Of a DNA stretch of 5,029 nt, positions 1-5,029 are shown piece by piece (within the stretch, counting starts at the first letter, position 1; the number at the start of each line of letters is the position of its first letter). The notes below the pieces were generated by a model. It made no database searches, had not been told where the DNA came from, and saw nothing but the letters and a program-made list of their open reading frames with translations. The translations under genes were made by a program, and so were the position numbers. The stretch is from contig JALXFQ010000312.1 in the NCBI GenBank assembly GCA_027067235.1, positions 1-5,029 on the forward strand. The letters are read 5' to 3'. The DNA comes from Gammaproteobacteria bacterium (GTDB lineage: Bacteria > Pseudomonadota > Gammaproteobacteria > QOAV01).

Positions 1-235
1 CCTGCCGCTTCAGGCGCGCGATCAGCATGATCAGCCGGTGATCGGGTATGATGCCCTGGCGTTCCAGCGCCCGGGACACGGCGGCGAGACTGTCGCCCGG
101 ACGCACCACGAACGAATCAACGGATTTACCCACGGGCCGGTCTGCGTAATCATTCAGCCACCAGCCGAAACCACCTGCTGCGAAGATGCCGGCCAGCAGC
201 AGGTTAAACATCAACCACAACAGTTTTCGCTTCAT
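1..235 (-). CDS. mltG: MltG endolytic murein transglycosylase, N-terminal part (runs off the left edge)
   Basis: Translating the minus strand from the ATG at 235 gives 78 codons without a stop before the window edge. The visible protein starts MKRKLLWLMFNLLLAG and has a positively charged N-terminus followed by one hydrophobic segment (about residues 5-27), which fits an inner-membrane anchor with the rest in the periplasm. Residues about 42-61 (SFVVRPGDSLAAVSRALERQ) resemble the LysM-like subdomain that begins the periplasmic part of MltG/YceG proteins. The catalytic YceG domain lies outside the window. MltG is known to cleave nascent glycan strands and so help end their elongation. The gene follows pabC, as in many gammaproteobacteria, and its start lies inside pabC (32-base overlap), so it is probably co-transcribed and translationally coupled. 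Identity rests on the N-terminus plus context. The Shine-Dalgarno match is weak (GCAGG about 8 bases upstream). Confidence 0.88.
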   Translation of the reverse strand, partial: MKRKLLWLMFNLLLAGIFAAGGFGWWLNDYADRPVGKSVDSFVVRPGDSLAAVSRALERQGIIPDHRLIMLIARLKRQ

Positions 236-1061
236 GGAGCGCCTGCTGGAGTTGTTTTGCGATGGCTGTTTTTTTGTATGTTCTGACATGTTTGATCTGT
301 TTTATGGGCCAGAGGCCGATCAGGCTGTTGCACAGGAACAACTCGTCCCAGTGCGCCAATTCGCCTGCCGCTATTTGCCTGACCTGTGTGGCAATGGAAA
401 GCTCCGCTGCGGTTTCCAGCAGGACGTCGCGCATGATACCGCAAACGCCCGAATGGGTCAGATCCGGCGTCACCAGCATGCCATCCGCGACAGCAAACAG
501 ATTGCTCATGCTGCCCTCGATGACATGGCCGAATTCGTCCACCAGCAGCCCTTCCTGCTCGTCCGCCGCCAGTTCCGCCCGCGCCAGCACATTTTCCAGC
601 CGGTTCAGGTGCTTGATCCCGGCAAGAGCGCGATTGCGACTGGCAGGGGTCTGGCAGATACGCACCTTTACGCCCTGTCTGGCATGCGTCGGCGGCCAGT
701 CCGGGAAGCGACTCAGACTGACCTGCCAGCCGGGCGAAAGTTTGCCATCATGGGCGTAGCCGCGCCTGCTGCTGCCGCGCGTGACGATGATCTTGAGTAC
801 GCCGGATGACACATCCCGTTGCAAACGCCGGACAGCGGCGCGGATGGCATCAATGACGCCGACCAGGCCGATGCCCAGGCGCGACGCCCCCGCCTGCAGA
901 CGCTGGAAATGCCGCTGCGCCAGCAACGCTTCGCCGTTGCGCACGGCCAGGGTTTCAAACAGGCCGTCACCGAACTGCAGGCCGCGATCAAACGCGGACA
1001 CTACCGCCTCATCCGGCGGATATTCAACATCATTGATGATAATTCGCGTCCGTCCGCTCAT
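204..1061 (-). CDS. pabC: Aminodeoxychorismate lyase (4-amino-4-deoxychorismate lyase)
   Basis: A 285-residue protein of the fold-type IV PLP enzymes (branched-chain aminotransferase/D-amino-acid aminotransferase family). PabC eliminates pyruvate from 4-amino-4-deoxychorismate to give 4-aminobenzoate for cytosolic folate synthesis. Visible family marks are DRGLQFGDGLFET (25-37), the PLP lysine K150 in GIKHLNRLENVL, EGSMSNLF (182-189) in the cofactor phosphate region, and the PabC-like GVCGIMRD (205-212) and CNSLIGLWPI (244-253). Length is close to the usual 270-285. The start is fixed by the ATGA overlap with the pabB stop, and a purine-rich GAGAG lies just upstream, which suggests translational coupling. 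The last 32 bases overlap the start of mltG. A general transaminase of the same fold (IlvE, Dat) is the main alternative, but the motifs and the position next to pabB and mltG favour PabC. Confidence 0.95.
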   Translation of the reverse strand: MSGRTRIIINDVEYPPDEAVVSAFDRGLQFGDGLFETLAVRNGEALLAQRHFQRLQAGASRLGIGLVGVIDAIRAAVRRLQRDVSSGVLKIIVTRGSSRRGYAHDGKLSPGWQVSLSRFPDWPPTHARQGVKVRICQTPASRNRALAGIKHLNRLENVLARAELAADEQEGLLVDEFGHVIEGSMSNLFAVADGMLVTPDLTHSGVCGIMRDVLLETAAELSIATQVRQIAAGELAHWDELFLCNSLIGLWPIKQIKHVRTYKKTAIAKQLQQALHEAKTVVVDV

Positions 1062-2404
1062 GCCGCTCTCAGACCTCTCAGCAGGCCGCGCGCCTTGGCC
1101 CGGGTTTCTTCCAGCTCCCGCTGCGGAACCGAATCATGCACAATGCCCCCGCCGGCGCGAAAGCTGAGCCGGTCGCCATCCACCACCAAGCTGCGGATGA
1201 GTATGTTCAGGTCCATGTCACCAGTGTGGTTGATATAGCCCATGGAACCGGTGTAGGGGCCGCGCCAGGCCTGCTCCAGCTCGGCGATGATTTCCATGCA
1301 GCGCACTTTCGGACAGCCGGTGATGGTGCCGCCGGGAAATACCGCCCTGATGACATCCGCCGGGCCGATATCCGCTTGCAGACGGCCGCTGACCTGCGAC
1401 ACGATATGATGCACATGCTGGTAGGTTTCCACGCTCATCAGTTCGTCCACCCTGACGCTGCCGGGCCGACAGATACGGCCCAGATCATTGCGCTCCAGAT
1501 CAATCAACATGATGTGCTCGGCCTTTTCCTTGGGATGCCGGGTCAGCTGCGCAGACAGAATCCGGTCCTGCTCCGGCGTCTGCCCGCGCGGATAGGTGCC
1601 GGCAATGGGTCTGACGCTGACGCGCCGGCCGCGCACATTGACCAGCCGCTCCGGCGAAGAACTGACCACCGCCTGATGCCGGTTCAGCAGCGCCAGGCCG
1701 TTGAACGGCCCGGGGTTGGAGCGCCTCAGCGAACGGTACAGATCCGGCGCCGTAAGGCCTTTGTCCAGCCGCCCCTGCCAGCGCCGCGACAGATTGACCT
1801 GAAACACGTCACCCTCGCGGATATAACGCTTGATGCGCTCGACATCCCGCAGGAACAGCTTGTCATTGTCTTCCCGCATGGGGATATGGAATCCACTGCT
1901 GGCCGGGATGTGCGGCAGCCTGTCCAGGTCCTGCTGCATCTGATCCAGCAGAACCTGATTCCCGTGCTCGGCGACGCAGGTGGTTTTCTGCGACTGATGA
2001 TCGTAGATGATTGCCGCCGGCATGCGCACCGCCAGCGCTTTCGGAAAATCCGGCCGGTTGATCAATGCCAGGCCAGGTTCGATCTGGTCGGCCATTTCGT
2101 AGCCGATGTAGATGAACCAGCCGCCGGTGAACGGCAGTCCCGTGGCGGATTCCCGCCCGGCATCCCGTTCCCGCGCCCAGTATTCGTTGAGCGTGGGCAG
2201 AAACGATTTGCCCCGCACAAGCTTCTGATTCAGTCTCAGAGCGCCGTCGCCAGCCAGTTCGAGGCGATCTCCGGGGAATGCCAGCAATATGTCGTAGCGG
2301 GCCTGTAGCGGCCCGTGAGCGACGCTTTCCAGCAGAAAGGGGTATCGTTGCGGGTGTGCGGCCTGCACCCGATACAGGCCGGCGGGCTGCTTGCCTGTCG
2401 TCAT
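1058..2404 (-). CDS. pabB: Aminodeoxychorismate synthase component I (PabB), with PIAGT active-site motif
   Basis: A 448-residue chorismate-binding enzyme. With ammonia from a PabA glutaminase (not in this window) it should convert chorismate to 4-amino-4-deoxychorismate, the substrate of the adjoining pabC. The N-terminal domain includes LLES (24-27). The chorismate-binding domain shows GDVFQVNLSRR (198-208), SSPERL (249-254), PIAGT (266-270), LIDLERNDLGR (300-310), FPGGTITGCPK (356-366) and AGGGIV (417-422). QVNL, SPERL, FPGGTITGCPK and AGGGIV are PabB-like, whereas LLES and PIAGT recall TrpE. In E. coli PabB the third residue of PIxGT is the active-site lysine 274; here it is A268. I chose the ATG at 2404, 10 bases after the fabF stop. 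The frame stays open to 2530, but that extension runs inside fabF and looks like shadow sequence. No strong Shine-Dalgarno is seen, so reinitiation after fabF is likely. Anthranilate synthase component I is the alternative, less likely given length, other motifs and neighbours. Confidence 0.88.
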   Translation of the reverse strand: MTTGKQPAGLYRVQAAHPQRYPFLLESVAHGPLQARYDILLAFPGDRLELAGDGALRLNQKLVRGKSFLPTLNEYWARERDAGRESATGLPFTGGWFIYIGYEMADQIEPGLALINRPDFPKALAVRMPAAIIYDHQSQKTTCVAEHGNQVLLDQMQQDLDRLPHIPASSGFHIPMREDNDKLFLRDVERIKRYIREGDVFQVNLSRRWQGRLDKGLTAPDLYRSLRRSNPGPFNGLALLNRHQAVVSSSPERLVNVRGRRVSVRPIAGTYPRGQTPEQDRILSAQLTRHPKEKAEHIMLIDLERNDLGRICRPGSVRVDELMSVETYQHVHHIVSQVSGRLQADIGPADVIRAVFPGGTITGCPKVRCMEIIAELEQAWRGPYTGSMGYINHTGDMDLNILIRSLVVDGDRLSFRAGGGIVHDSVPQRELEETRAKARGLLRGLRAA

Positions 2405-2414
2405 CGCGGGTGGC

Positions 2415-3659
2415 TCAGGCGTGCTGGCGAAATACCACCGTGCCGTTGGTGCCGCCAAAACCGAAGGAATTGGACAGGGCGACCTCAATCGCCGTCTCGC
2501 GCGCTGTGCCCGGCACATAATCCAGATCACAGTCCGGGTCGGGCGTATCGAGATTGATAGTGGGTGGCGCCAGCTGGTGATGCACTGCCAGGACGCTGTA
2601 GATGGCTTCGATACCGCCCGCTGCGCCCAGCAGATGGCCGGTCATGGATTTCGTGGAGCTGACCGCAAGCCGGTAGGCATGGTCGCCAAAAGCGCGCTTG
2701 ATGGCGGCAGTCTCGCCCTTGTCACCCAGCGGCGTGGAGGTGCCATGCGCATTGATATACTGCACCTGCTCGGGGCTCAGGCCGGAATTGCGCAGGGCAT
2801 TGAGCATGCAGCGCGCCGCGCCTTCGCCGTCCGGTGGCGGGCTGGTCATGTGATAGGCGTCGCCGCTCATGCCAAAGCCGGCCAGCTCGGCATAGATCCT
2901 GGCGCCCCGGCGCAAGGCGTGTTCGCGCTCCTCAAGGATCAGAACGCCGGCGCCTTCGCCCAGCACGAAACCGTCGCGCTCGGCGTCCCAGGGCCGGCTG
3001 GCACCCTCCGGGTCGTCATTGCGACTGGTCAGCGCCCTGGCATTGCCAAAACCGGCCAGCGCCGTGGGCGTAATGGCGCCCTCGGCGCCGCCCGCCACCA
3101 TCACATCGGCATCGCCATATTCGATAATGCGCCCGGCGTCGCCAATGGAATGGGTGGCCGTCGTACAGGCGGTCACCATCGCCAGATTGGGGCCTTTCAA
3201 GCCGTATTTGATGGAAACATTGCCGGAAATCATGTTGATGATGGAGGACGGCACGTAAAAGGGCGAAATACGGCGCGGCCCGCGCTCGTTGTACAGCGTG
3301 GTCATGGCCTCGATGGTGCCCACGCCGCCAATGCCGGAACCGATGTGTACGCCAATACGCGGCGCATTCTCTTCCGTCACTTCCAGGCCGGAATCATCCA
3401 TCGCTTCCGCTGCAGCCACCATGCCCAGCTGGATAAACCGATCCATGCGCCGGATATCCTTGATATCAAAAAAATCCCCGGGTCTGAAATCCGAAACCTC
3501 GCCGGCCACCTGCGACGGAAAACGCTCCACATCCTCCACCTGCGTTACGCGCGTAATGCCACTTCTGCCGGAAGTGATGCTTTCCCAGTTCTGCTTCAGG
3601 CCGATGCCAACCGGGGACAGTATCCCCATGCCGGTTATCACAACGCGTCGCTTGGACAT
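2415..3659 (-). CDS. fabF: 3-oxoacyl-ACP synthase II (KAS II, FabF)
   Basis: A 414-residue condensing enzyme of the thiolase fold. It joins malonyl-ACP to a growing acyl-ACP with loss of CO2 in cytosolic type II fatty acid synthesis. The full Cys-His-His set is visible: nucleophile C165 in TACTTATH, H305 in NAHGTSTP and H342 in KSMTGHLLGAAGG, with the conserved K337. The glycine-rich end SFGFGGTN (398-405) contains the gating phenylalanine F401. The sequence begins MSKRRVVITGMGILSPVG, typical of FabF, and DAYHMTSPPPDGEGA (267-281) separates FabF from the shorter FabB. Length matches the usual 412-415. The ATG at 3659 has a good Shine-Dalgarno (TGAGGTG) six to seven bases upstream. It follows acpP after 69 bases that contain a terminator-like hairpin, and pabB starts 10 bases after its stop. 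No catalytic residue is missing. Confidence 0.98.
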   Translation of the reverse strand: MSKRRVVITGMGILSPVGIGLKQNWESITSGRSGITRVTQVEDVERFPSQVAGEVSDFRPGDFFDIKDIRRMDRFIQLGMVAAAEAMDDSGLEVTEENAPRIGVHIGSGIGGVGTIEAMTTLYNERGPRRISPFYVPSSIINMISGNVSIKYGLKGPNLAMVTACTTATHSIGDAGRIIEYGDADVMVAGGAEGAITPTALAGFGNARALTSRNDDPEGASRPWDAERDGFVLGEGAGVLILEEREHALRRGARIYAELAGFGMSGDAYHMTSPPPDGEGAARCMLNALRNSGLSPEQVQYINAHGTSTPLGDKGETAAIKRAFGDHAYRLAVSSTKSMTGHLLGAAGGIEAIYSVLAVHHQLAPPTINLDTPDPDCDLDYVPGTARETAIEVALSNSFGFGGTNGTVVFRQHA

Positions 3660-3663
3660 GTGT

Positions 3664-3670
3664 CACCTCA
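3664..3670 (-). promoter_or_regulatory. Shine-Dalgarno sequence of fabF
   Basis: The minus strand reads TGAGGTG, complementary to the 16S rRNA tail, ending four bases before the ATG, with its AGG core seven bases upstream. It is among the best ribosome-binding sites in the window and fixes the fabF start at 3659. It lies just downstream of the acpP-fabF hairpin, so fabF translation looks independent of acpP translation. Confidence 0.8.
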
Positions 3671-3674
3671 TAAC

Positions 3675-3704
3675 AAAAGGGCCGCCCGCGCAGGCAGACG
3701 GCCC
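3675..3704 (-). terminator. Intrinsic terminator or attenuator between acpP and fabF
   Basis: On the transcribed strand GGGCCGTCTGC (3704-3694), a four-base loop CTGC (3693-3690) and GCGGGCGGCCC (3689-3679) form an 11-bp stem with two G-U pairs, followed directly by TTTT (3678-3675). It starts 24 bases after the acpP stop. The shape is that of a rho-independent terminator, although the U-run is short (TTTTGTTAT), so it is probably leaky. As fabF has no clear promoter of its own in this spacer, I infer partial read-through: many acpP transcripts end here and fewer continue into fabF-pabB-pabC-mltG. The hairpin could also protect the 3' end of acpP mRNA. Confidence 0.75.
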
Positions 3705-3728
3705 CAGACTTGCTTTCGCGAAGAAGGA

Positions 3729-3962
3729 TCAGGCAGCGTTGTTGATAAAATCAATGGCATTCTGCACAGTAGCAATCTTTTCCGCCTCGTCATCGGGTAT
3801 TTCCAGGTCAAATTCTTCTTCCAGCGCCATGACCAGTTCGACCGTATCCAGTGAATCCGCACCCAGATCGTCCACGAAAGACGATTCCGGCTTGACCTGG
3901 TCTACATCGGTGCCCAGTTGTTCCGCAACAATTTTAGCAACGCGCTCTTCTATACTGCTCAT
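3729..3962 (-). CDS. acpP: Acyl carrier protein
   Basis: A 77-residue, strongly acidic protein that carries acyl intermediates of fatty acid synthesis as thioesters on a 4'-phosphopantetheine arm. The attachment site is S37 in DDLGADSLDTVEL (31-43), the classic DSL motif at the start of helix II. The helix II/III surface continues with ALEEEFDLEIPDDEAEKI (46-63), which binds the Fab enzymes. Length and sequence are close to E. coli AcpP (78 residues), with MSSIEERV at the N-terminus. It lies between fabG and fabF as usual, but with spacers of 144 bases upstream and 69 downstream, the only non-coding stretches in the window. A candidate promoter upstream and a hairpin downstream would allow a short, abundant single-gene transcript, which fits the known high level of ACP in cells. 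Confidence 0.99.
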   Translation of the reverse strand: MSSIEERVAKIVAEQLGTDVDQVKPESSFVDDLGADSLDTVELVMALEEEFDLEIPDDEAEKIATVQNAIDFINNAA

Positions 3963-3972
3963 GGAAAAATAT

Positions 3973-3978
3973 CCCTCA
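3973..3978 (-). promoter_or_regulatory. Probable Shine-Dalgarno sequence of acpP, widely spaced
   Basis: The minus strand reads TGAGGG, ending 10 bases before the ATG at 3962. That is a slightly long spacing, across an AT-rich stretch (ATATTTTTCC). No better match lies closer. The unpaired, U-rich spacer may favour ribosome loading, which would suit a very highly translated gene; this last point is inference. Confidence 0.6.
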
Positions 3979-3983
3979 TCTGA

Positions 3984-4028
3984 TGTGATTAAAACGGACG
4001 ACCCGCGATGTGCCGAAGTTTAATCACA
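3984..4028. repeat. Exact 10-bp inverted repeat flanking the candidate acpP promoter
   Basis: TGTGATTAAA at 3984-3993 on the plus strand is repeated exactly as its reverse complement TTTAATCACA at 4019-4028, with 25 bases between and arm centres 35 bp apart. One arm covers the putative -10 element of acpP and the other lies just upstream of the putative -35. This is how paired operators are often placed. In a read-through transcript from fabG the arms could also pair as an AU-rich hairpin. I do not recognise the motif as a known FadR or FabR site. TGTGA/TCACA recalls CRP half sites, but the spacing is wrong for one CRP dimer. Confidence 0.6.
3988..4016 (-). promoter_or_regulatory. Candidate sigma-70-type promoter of acpP
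   Basis: On the minus strand TCGGCA (4016-4011, four of six matches to TTGACA) is followed after exactly 17 bases by TTTAAT (3993-3988, five of six matches to TATAAT). Transcription would begin near 3981, giving a leader of about 20 bases that still includes the Shine-Dalgarno. An acpP promoter in the fabG-acpP spacer is known in E. coli, so one is expected here. The match is by eye, and other start points in this AT-rich spacer cannot be excluded. Confidence 0.5.
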
Positions 4029-4059
4029 AACCATCGGTTTCGTCCATAAGACCAGCAGC

Positions 4060-4090
4060 AAAAACAGGTTTTTTTCAAAATGCCACCTGT
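4060..4090 (-). terminator. Weak terminator-like hairpin downstream of fabG
   Basis: On the transcribed strand ACAGGT (4090-4085) can pair with ACCTGT (4069-4064) across a 15-base A/T-rich loop, and the second arm runs into a U-run (TTTTT, 4064-4060). The layout, about 16 bases after the fabG stop and ahead of the acpP promoter, fits an intrinsic terminator that partly separates fabG from acpP. The stem is only 6 bp and the loop large, so it may be inefficient or a chance pairing in AT-rich sequence. Confidence 0.4.
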
Positions 4091-4106
4091 GTGCCGGCGC
4101 CCGCCC

Positions 4107-4853
4107 TCAGCTCATATACATGCCGCCGTTGACATGCAGGGTGAGTCCGGTGATGTATGAGGCCCGGCTGGAAGCGAGAAAAGTGACGGCGTCGGCAACA
4201 TCCTGTGGCGAACCCAGCCGCGACAATGGTATCTGGCTGGTCAGCGCTTTTTTCTGTTGTTCCGGCAGTTCACGGGTCATGTCGGTATCGATAAAACCGG
4301 GCGCGACCGCATTGACGGTGATATTGCGCGGCGCAATTTCCTGCGCCAGAGATTTGGTGAAGCCGAGCATGCCGGCCTTCGCCGCCGCATAGTTGCACTG
4401 CCCGGCATTACCGGTAACGCCGACAATGGAGGCAATATTGATGATGCGACCTTGACGCGCTTTCATCATGTCACGCAGACAGGCCTTGCTGAGCCGGTAC
4501 ACTGATTTCAGATTGGTGTCCATGATGGCGTCCCAGTCTTCCTCTTTCATGCGCATGAGCAGATTGTCGCGCGTAATGCCGGCATTGTTGACCAGTATGG
4601 TGGGCATACCCATATCTGCTTTCATATCCGCCAGCAGGGCCGAGACTGAATCGGCGTCGGTTACATCCAGCACGGCGCCATCGCCTTTAATCCCATTTTC
4701 TTTCAGCATGTTGCCTATGGTTTCTGAACCTTTTTCTGAAGTAGCCGTGCCCACTACAACAGCGCCGTTTTTGCCCAGATCAGCGGCAATGGCGGCGCCG
4801 ATTCCGCGCGTAGCGCCCGTTACCAGCGCCACCTGGTTTTTCAGTTCCGTCAT
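4107..4853 (-). CDS. fabG: 3-oxoacyl-ACP reductase (FabG)
   Basis: A 248-residue classical short-chain dehydrogenase/reductase. It uses NADPH to reduce 3-ketoacyl-ACP to 3-hydroxyacyl-ACP in the cytosol, the first reduction of each elongation round. The Rossmann cofactor motif TGATRGIG is at 12-19 (R16 fits NADP preference), D63-V64 contacts adenine, and NNAG is at 89-92. The catalytic tetrad is N114, S142, Y155 and K159 in NYAAAKAG. The PG motif is at 185-186 (VAPGFIDTDM), and the C-terminus ITGLTLHVNGGMYMS is typical of FabG. Length matches the family (244-248). The ATG at 4853 overlaps the fabD stop as ATGA and has a strong GGAGG seven bases upstream, so the start is secure and coupled to fabD. 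The position between fabD and acpP separates it from the many FabG-like reductases of other pathways. Confidence 0.98.
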   Translation of the reverse strand: MTELKNQVALVTGATRGIGAAIAADLGKNGAVVVGTATSEKGSETIGNMLKENGIKGDGAVLDVTDADSVSALLADMKADMGMPTILVNNAGITRDNLLMRMKEEDWDAIMDTNLKSVYRLSKACLRDMMKARQGRIINIASIVGVTGNAGQCNYAAAKAGMLGFTKSLAQEIAPRNITVNAVAPGFIDTDMTRELPEQQKKALTSQIPLSRLGSPQDVADAVTFLASSRASYITGLTLHVNGGMYMS

Positions 4854-5029
4854 GACAAGTCCTCCACGGCGGCAAGCGCCTTTTCCAGACTGGCGGGATC
4901 ATGTACCGCCAGTGTTTTCAAATCCCGCGTAATGCGCCGGCTCAAGCCGGCAAGCACCCGCCCGGGGCCGGCTTCCAGACACAGCGTGACGCCCGCCCTG
5001 GCCATGTTGCTGACCGTATCCACCCAGCG
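4850..5029 (-). CDS. fabD: Malonyl-CoA:ACP transacylase (FabD), C-terminal part (runs off the right edge)
   Basis: The minus strand has 59 codons and a TGA stop in a frame open to the window edge. The visible piece includes the sequence LCLEAGPGRVLAGLSRRI (about codons 16-33 of the fragment), which matches the conserved C-terminal region of FabD (E. coli has a similar EVGPGKVLTGLTKRI). FabD moves malonyl from CoA to the phosphopantetheine of ACP, providing the extender unit used by FabF. The catalytic Ser-His pair lies in the missing upstream part. The stop overlaps the fabG start by four bases (ATGA), and the fabG Shine-Dalgarno lies within the last fabD codons, so the two genes are a tightly coupled operon pair. 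The ending VEDLS is ordinary. Confidence 0.95.
   Translation of the reverse strand, partial: RWVDTVSNMARAGVTLCLEAGPGRVLAGLSRRITRDLKTLAVHDPASLEKALAAVEDLS
4861..4865 (-). promoter_or_regulatory. Shine-Dalgarno sequence of fabG inside fabD
   Basis: GGAGG on the minus strand lies seven bases before the fabG ATG and within the last codons of fabD. The optimal spacing fixes the fabG start at 4853 and, with the ATGA stop/start overlap, indicates translational coupling of fabD and fabG. Confidence 0.8.

Noticed and set aside
1136..2308. A plus-strand open reading frame of 390 codons opposite pabB
   Set aside because: It is entirely antisense to pabB, has no recognisable motif or convincing ribosome-binding site, and has the skewed composition of a shadow frame.
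2405..2530. A longer pabB start using an ATG at 2530 (42 extra residues)
   Set aside because: The extension lies fully inside the end of fabF, is Arg/Pro-rich and unlike PabB N-termini. The ATG at 2404, just after the fabF stop, gives a normal length of 448.
2391..3854. A long plus-strand open reading frame (487 codons) opposite fabF and the end of acpP
   Set aside because: It lies antisense to two certain genes with intact catalytic residues. Its translation is rich in Arg, Ala, Gly and His with no recognisable domain, as expected for a shadow frame in GC-rich coding DNA.
3984..4028. Reading the TGTGA/TCACA arms as a CRP site
   Set aside because: A CRP dimer site needs the TGTGA and TCACA half sites about 6 bases apart. 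Here 35 bases separate them, and neither arm alone contains a second half site.
4024..4047. A tiny reading frame in the fabG-acpP spacer (MDETDGL, minus strand) as a possible leader peptide
   Set aside because: Seven codons, no Shine-Dalgarno upstream, and it lies upstream of the likely acpP transcription start. Such short frames are common by chance.
3548..4939. Recurring GCGTAATGC-type strings (near 3549, 4571 and 4928) as a dispersed repeat
   Set aside because: They fall in coding sequence of fabF, fabG and fabD at unrelated codons, are short, and lack shared flanks, so they look like codon-use coincidences.
1..5029. Mobile elements, CRISPR arrays, tRNA or rRNA genes, phage or defence genes
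   Set aside because: Almost every base is accounted for by seven ordinary co-directional housekeeping genes. No direct-repeat array, transposase motif, tRNA-like cloverleaf or rRNA sequence was seen.

Overview
This window holds part of the conserved bacterial fatty-acid-synthesis cluster, continued by folate-precursor genes and a cell-wall gene, all on the minus strand. Read in the direction of transcription (right to left) the order is fabD (3' end only), fabG, acpP, fabF, pabB, pabC, mltG (5' end only). This order, a GC-rich composition (roughly 55-60 % by eye) and the protein motifs point to a gammaproteobacterium. The common fabD-fabG-acpP-fabF-pabC-mltG order is here enlarged by a pabB gene between fabF and pabC, an arrangement I recall from some Xanthomonadales/Chromatiales-type lineages. 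I cannot name the species.

Layout. 5029-4850: last 59 codons of malonyl-CoA:ACP transacylase, whose stop overlaps the fabG start (ATGA). 4853-4107: fabG. 4106-3963: a 144-base spacer, the only sizeable regulatory region in the window. It holds a weak terminator-like hairpin, a candidate acpP promoter and an exact 10-bp inverted repeat bracketing that promoter. 3962-3729: acpP. 3728-3660: a short spacer with a strong GC-rich hairpin plus U-tract, then a good Shine-Dalgarno sequence for fabF (3659-2415). 2404-1058: pabB, 10 bases after fabF. 1061-204: pabC, overlapping pabB by ATGA. 235-1: start of mltG, overlapping the end of pabC by 32 bases.

How the genes work together. FabD makes malonyl-ACP on the carrier AcpP, FabF condenses it with acyl-ACP, and FabG reduces the resulting 3-ketoacyl-ACP. 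PabB (with a glutaminase, PabA, not encoded here) makes 4-amino-4-deoxychorismate and PabC converts it to 4-aminobenzoate for folate. MltG is an inner-membrane lytic transglycosylase that cuts nascent peptidoglycan. The spacing suggests two regulatory breaks, both around acpP, consistent with the need for far more ACP than enzymes.

The window is mostly a well-known housekeeping locus and I found no convincing novel system. The points most worth a second look are the inverted repeat around the acpP promoter, the hairpin between acpP and fabF, and a PabB that carries PIAGT where characterised aminodeoxychorismate synthases such as the E. coli enzyme have PIKGT. No gene-free stretch exceeds 144 bases.
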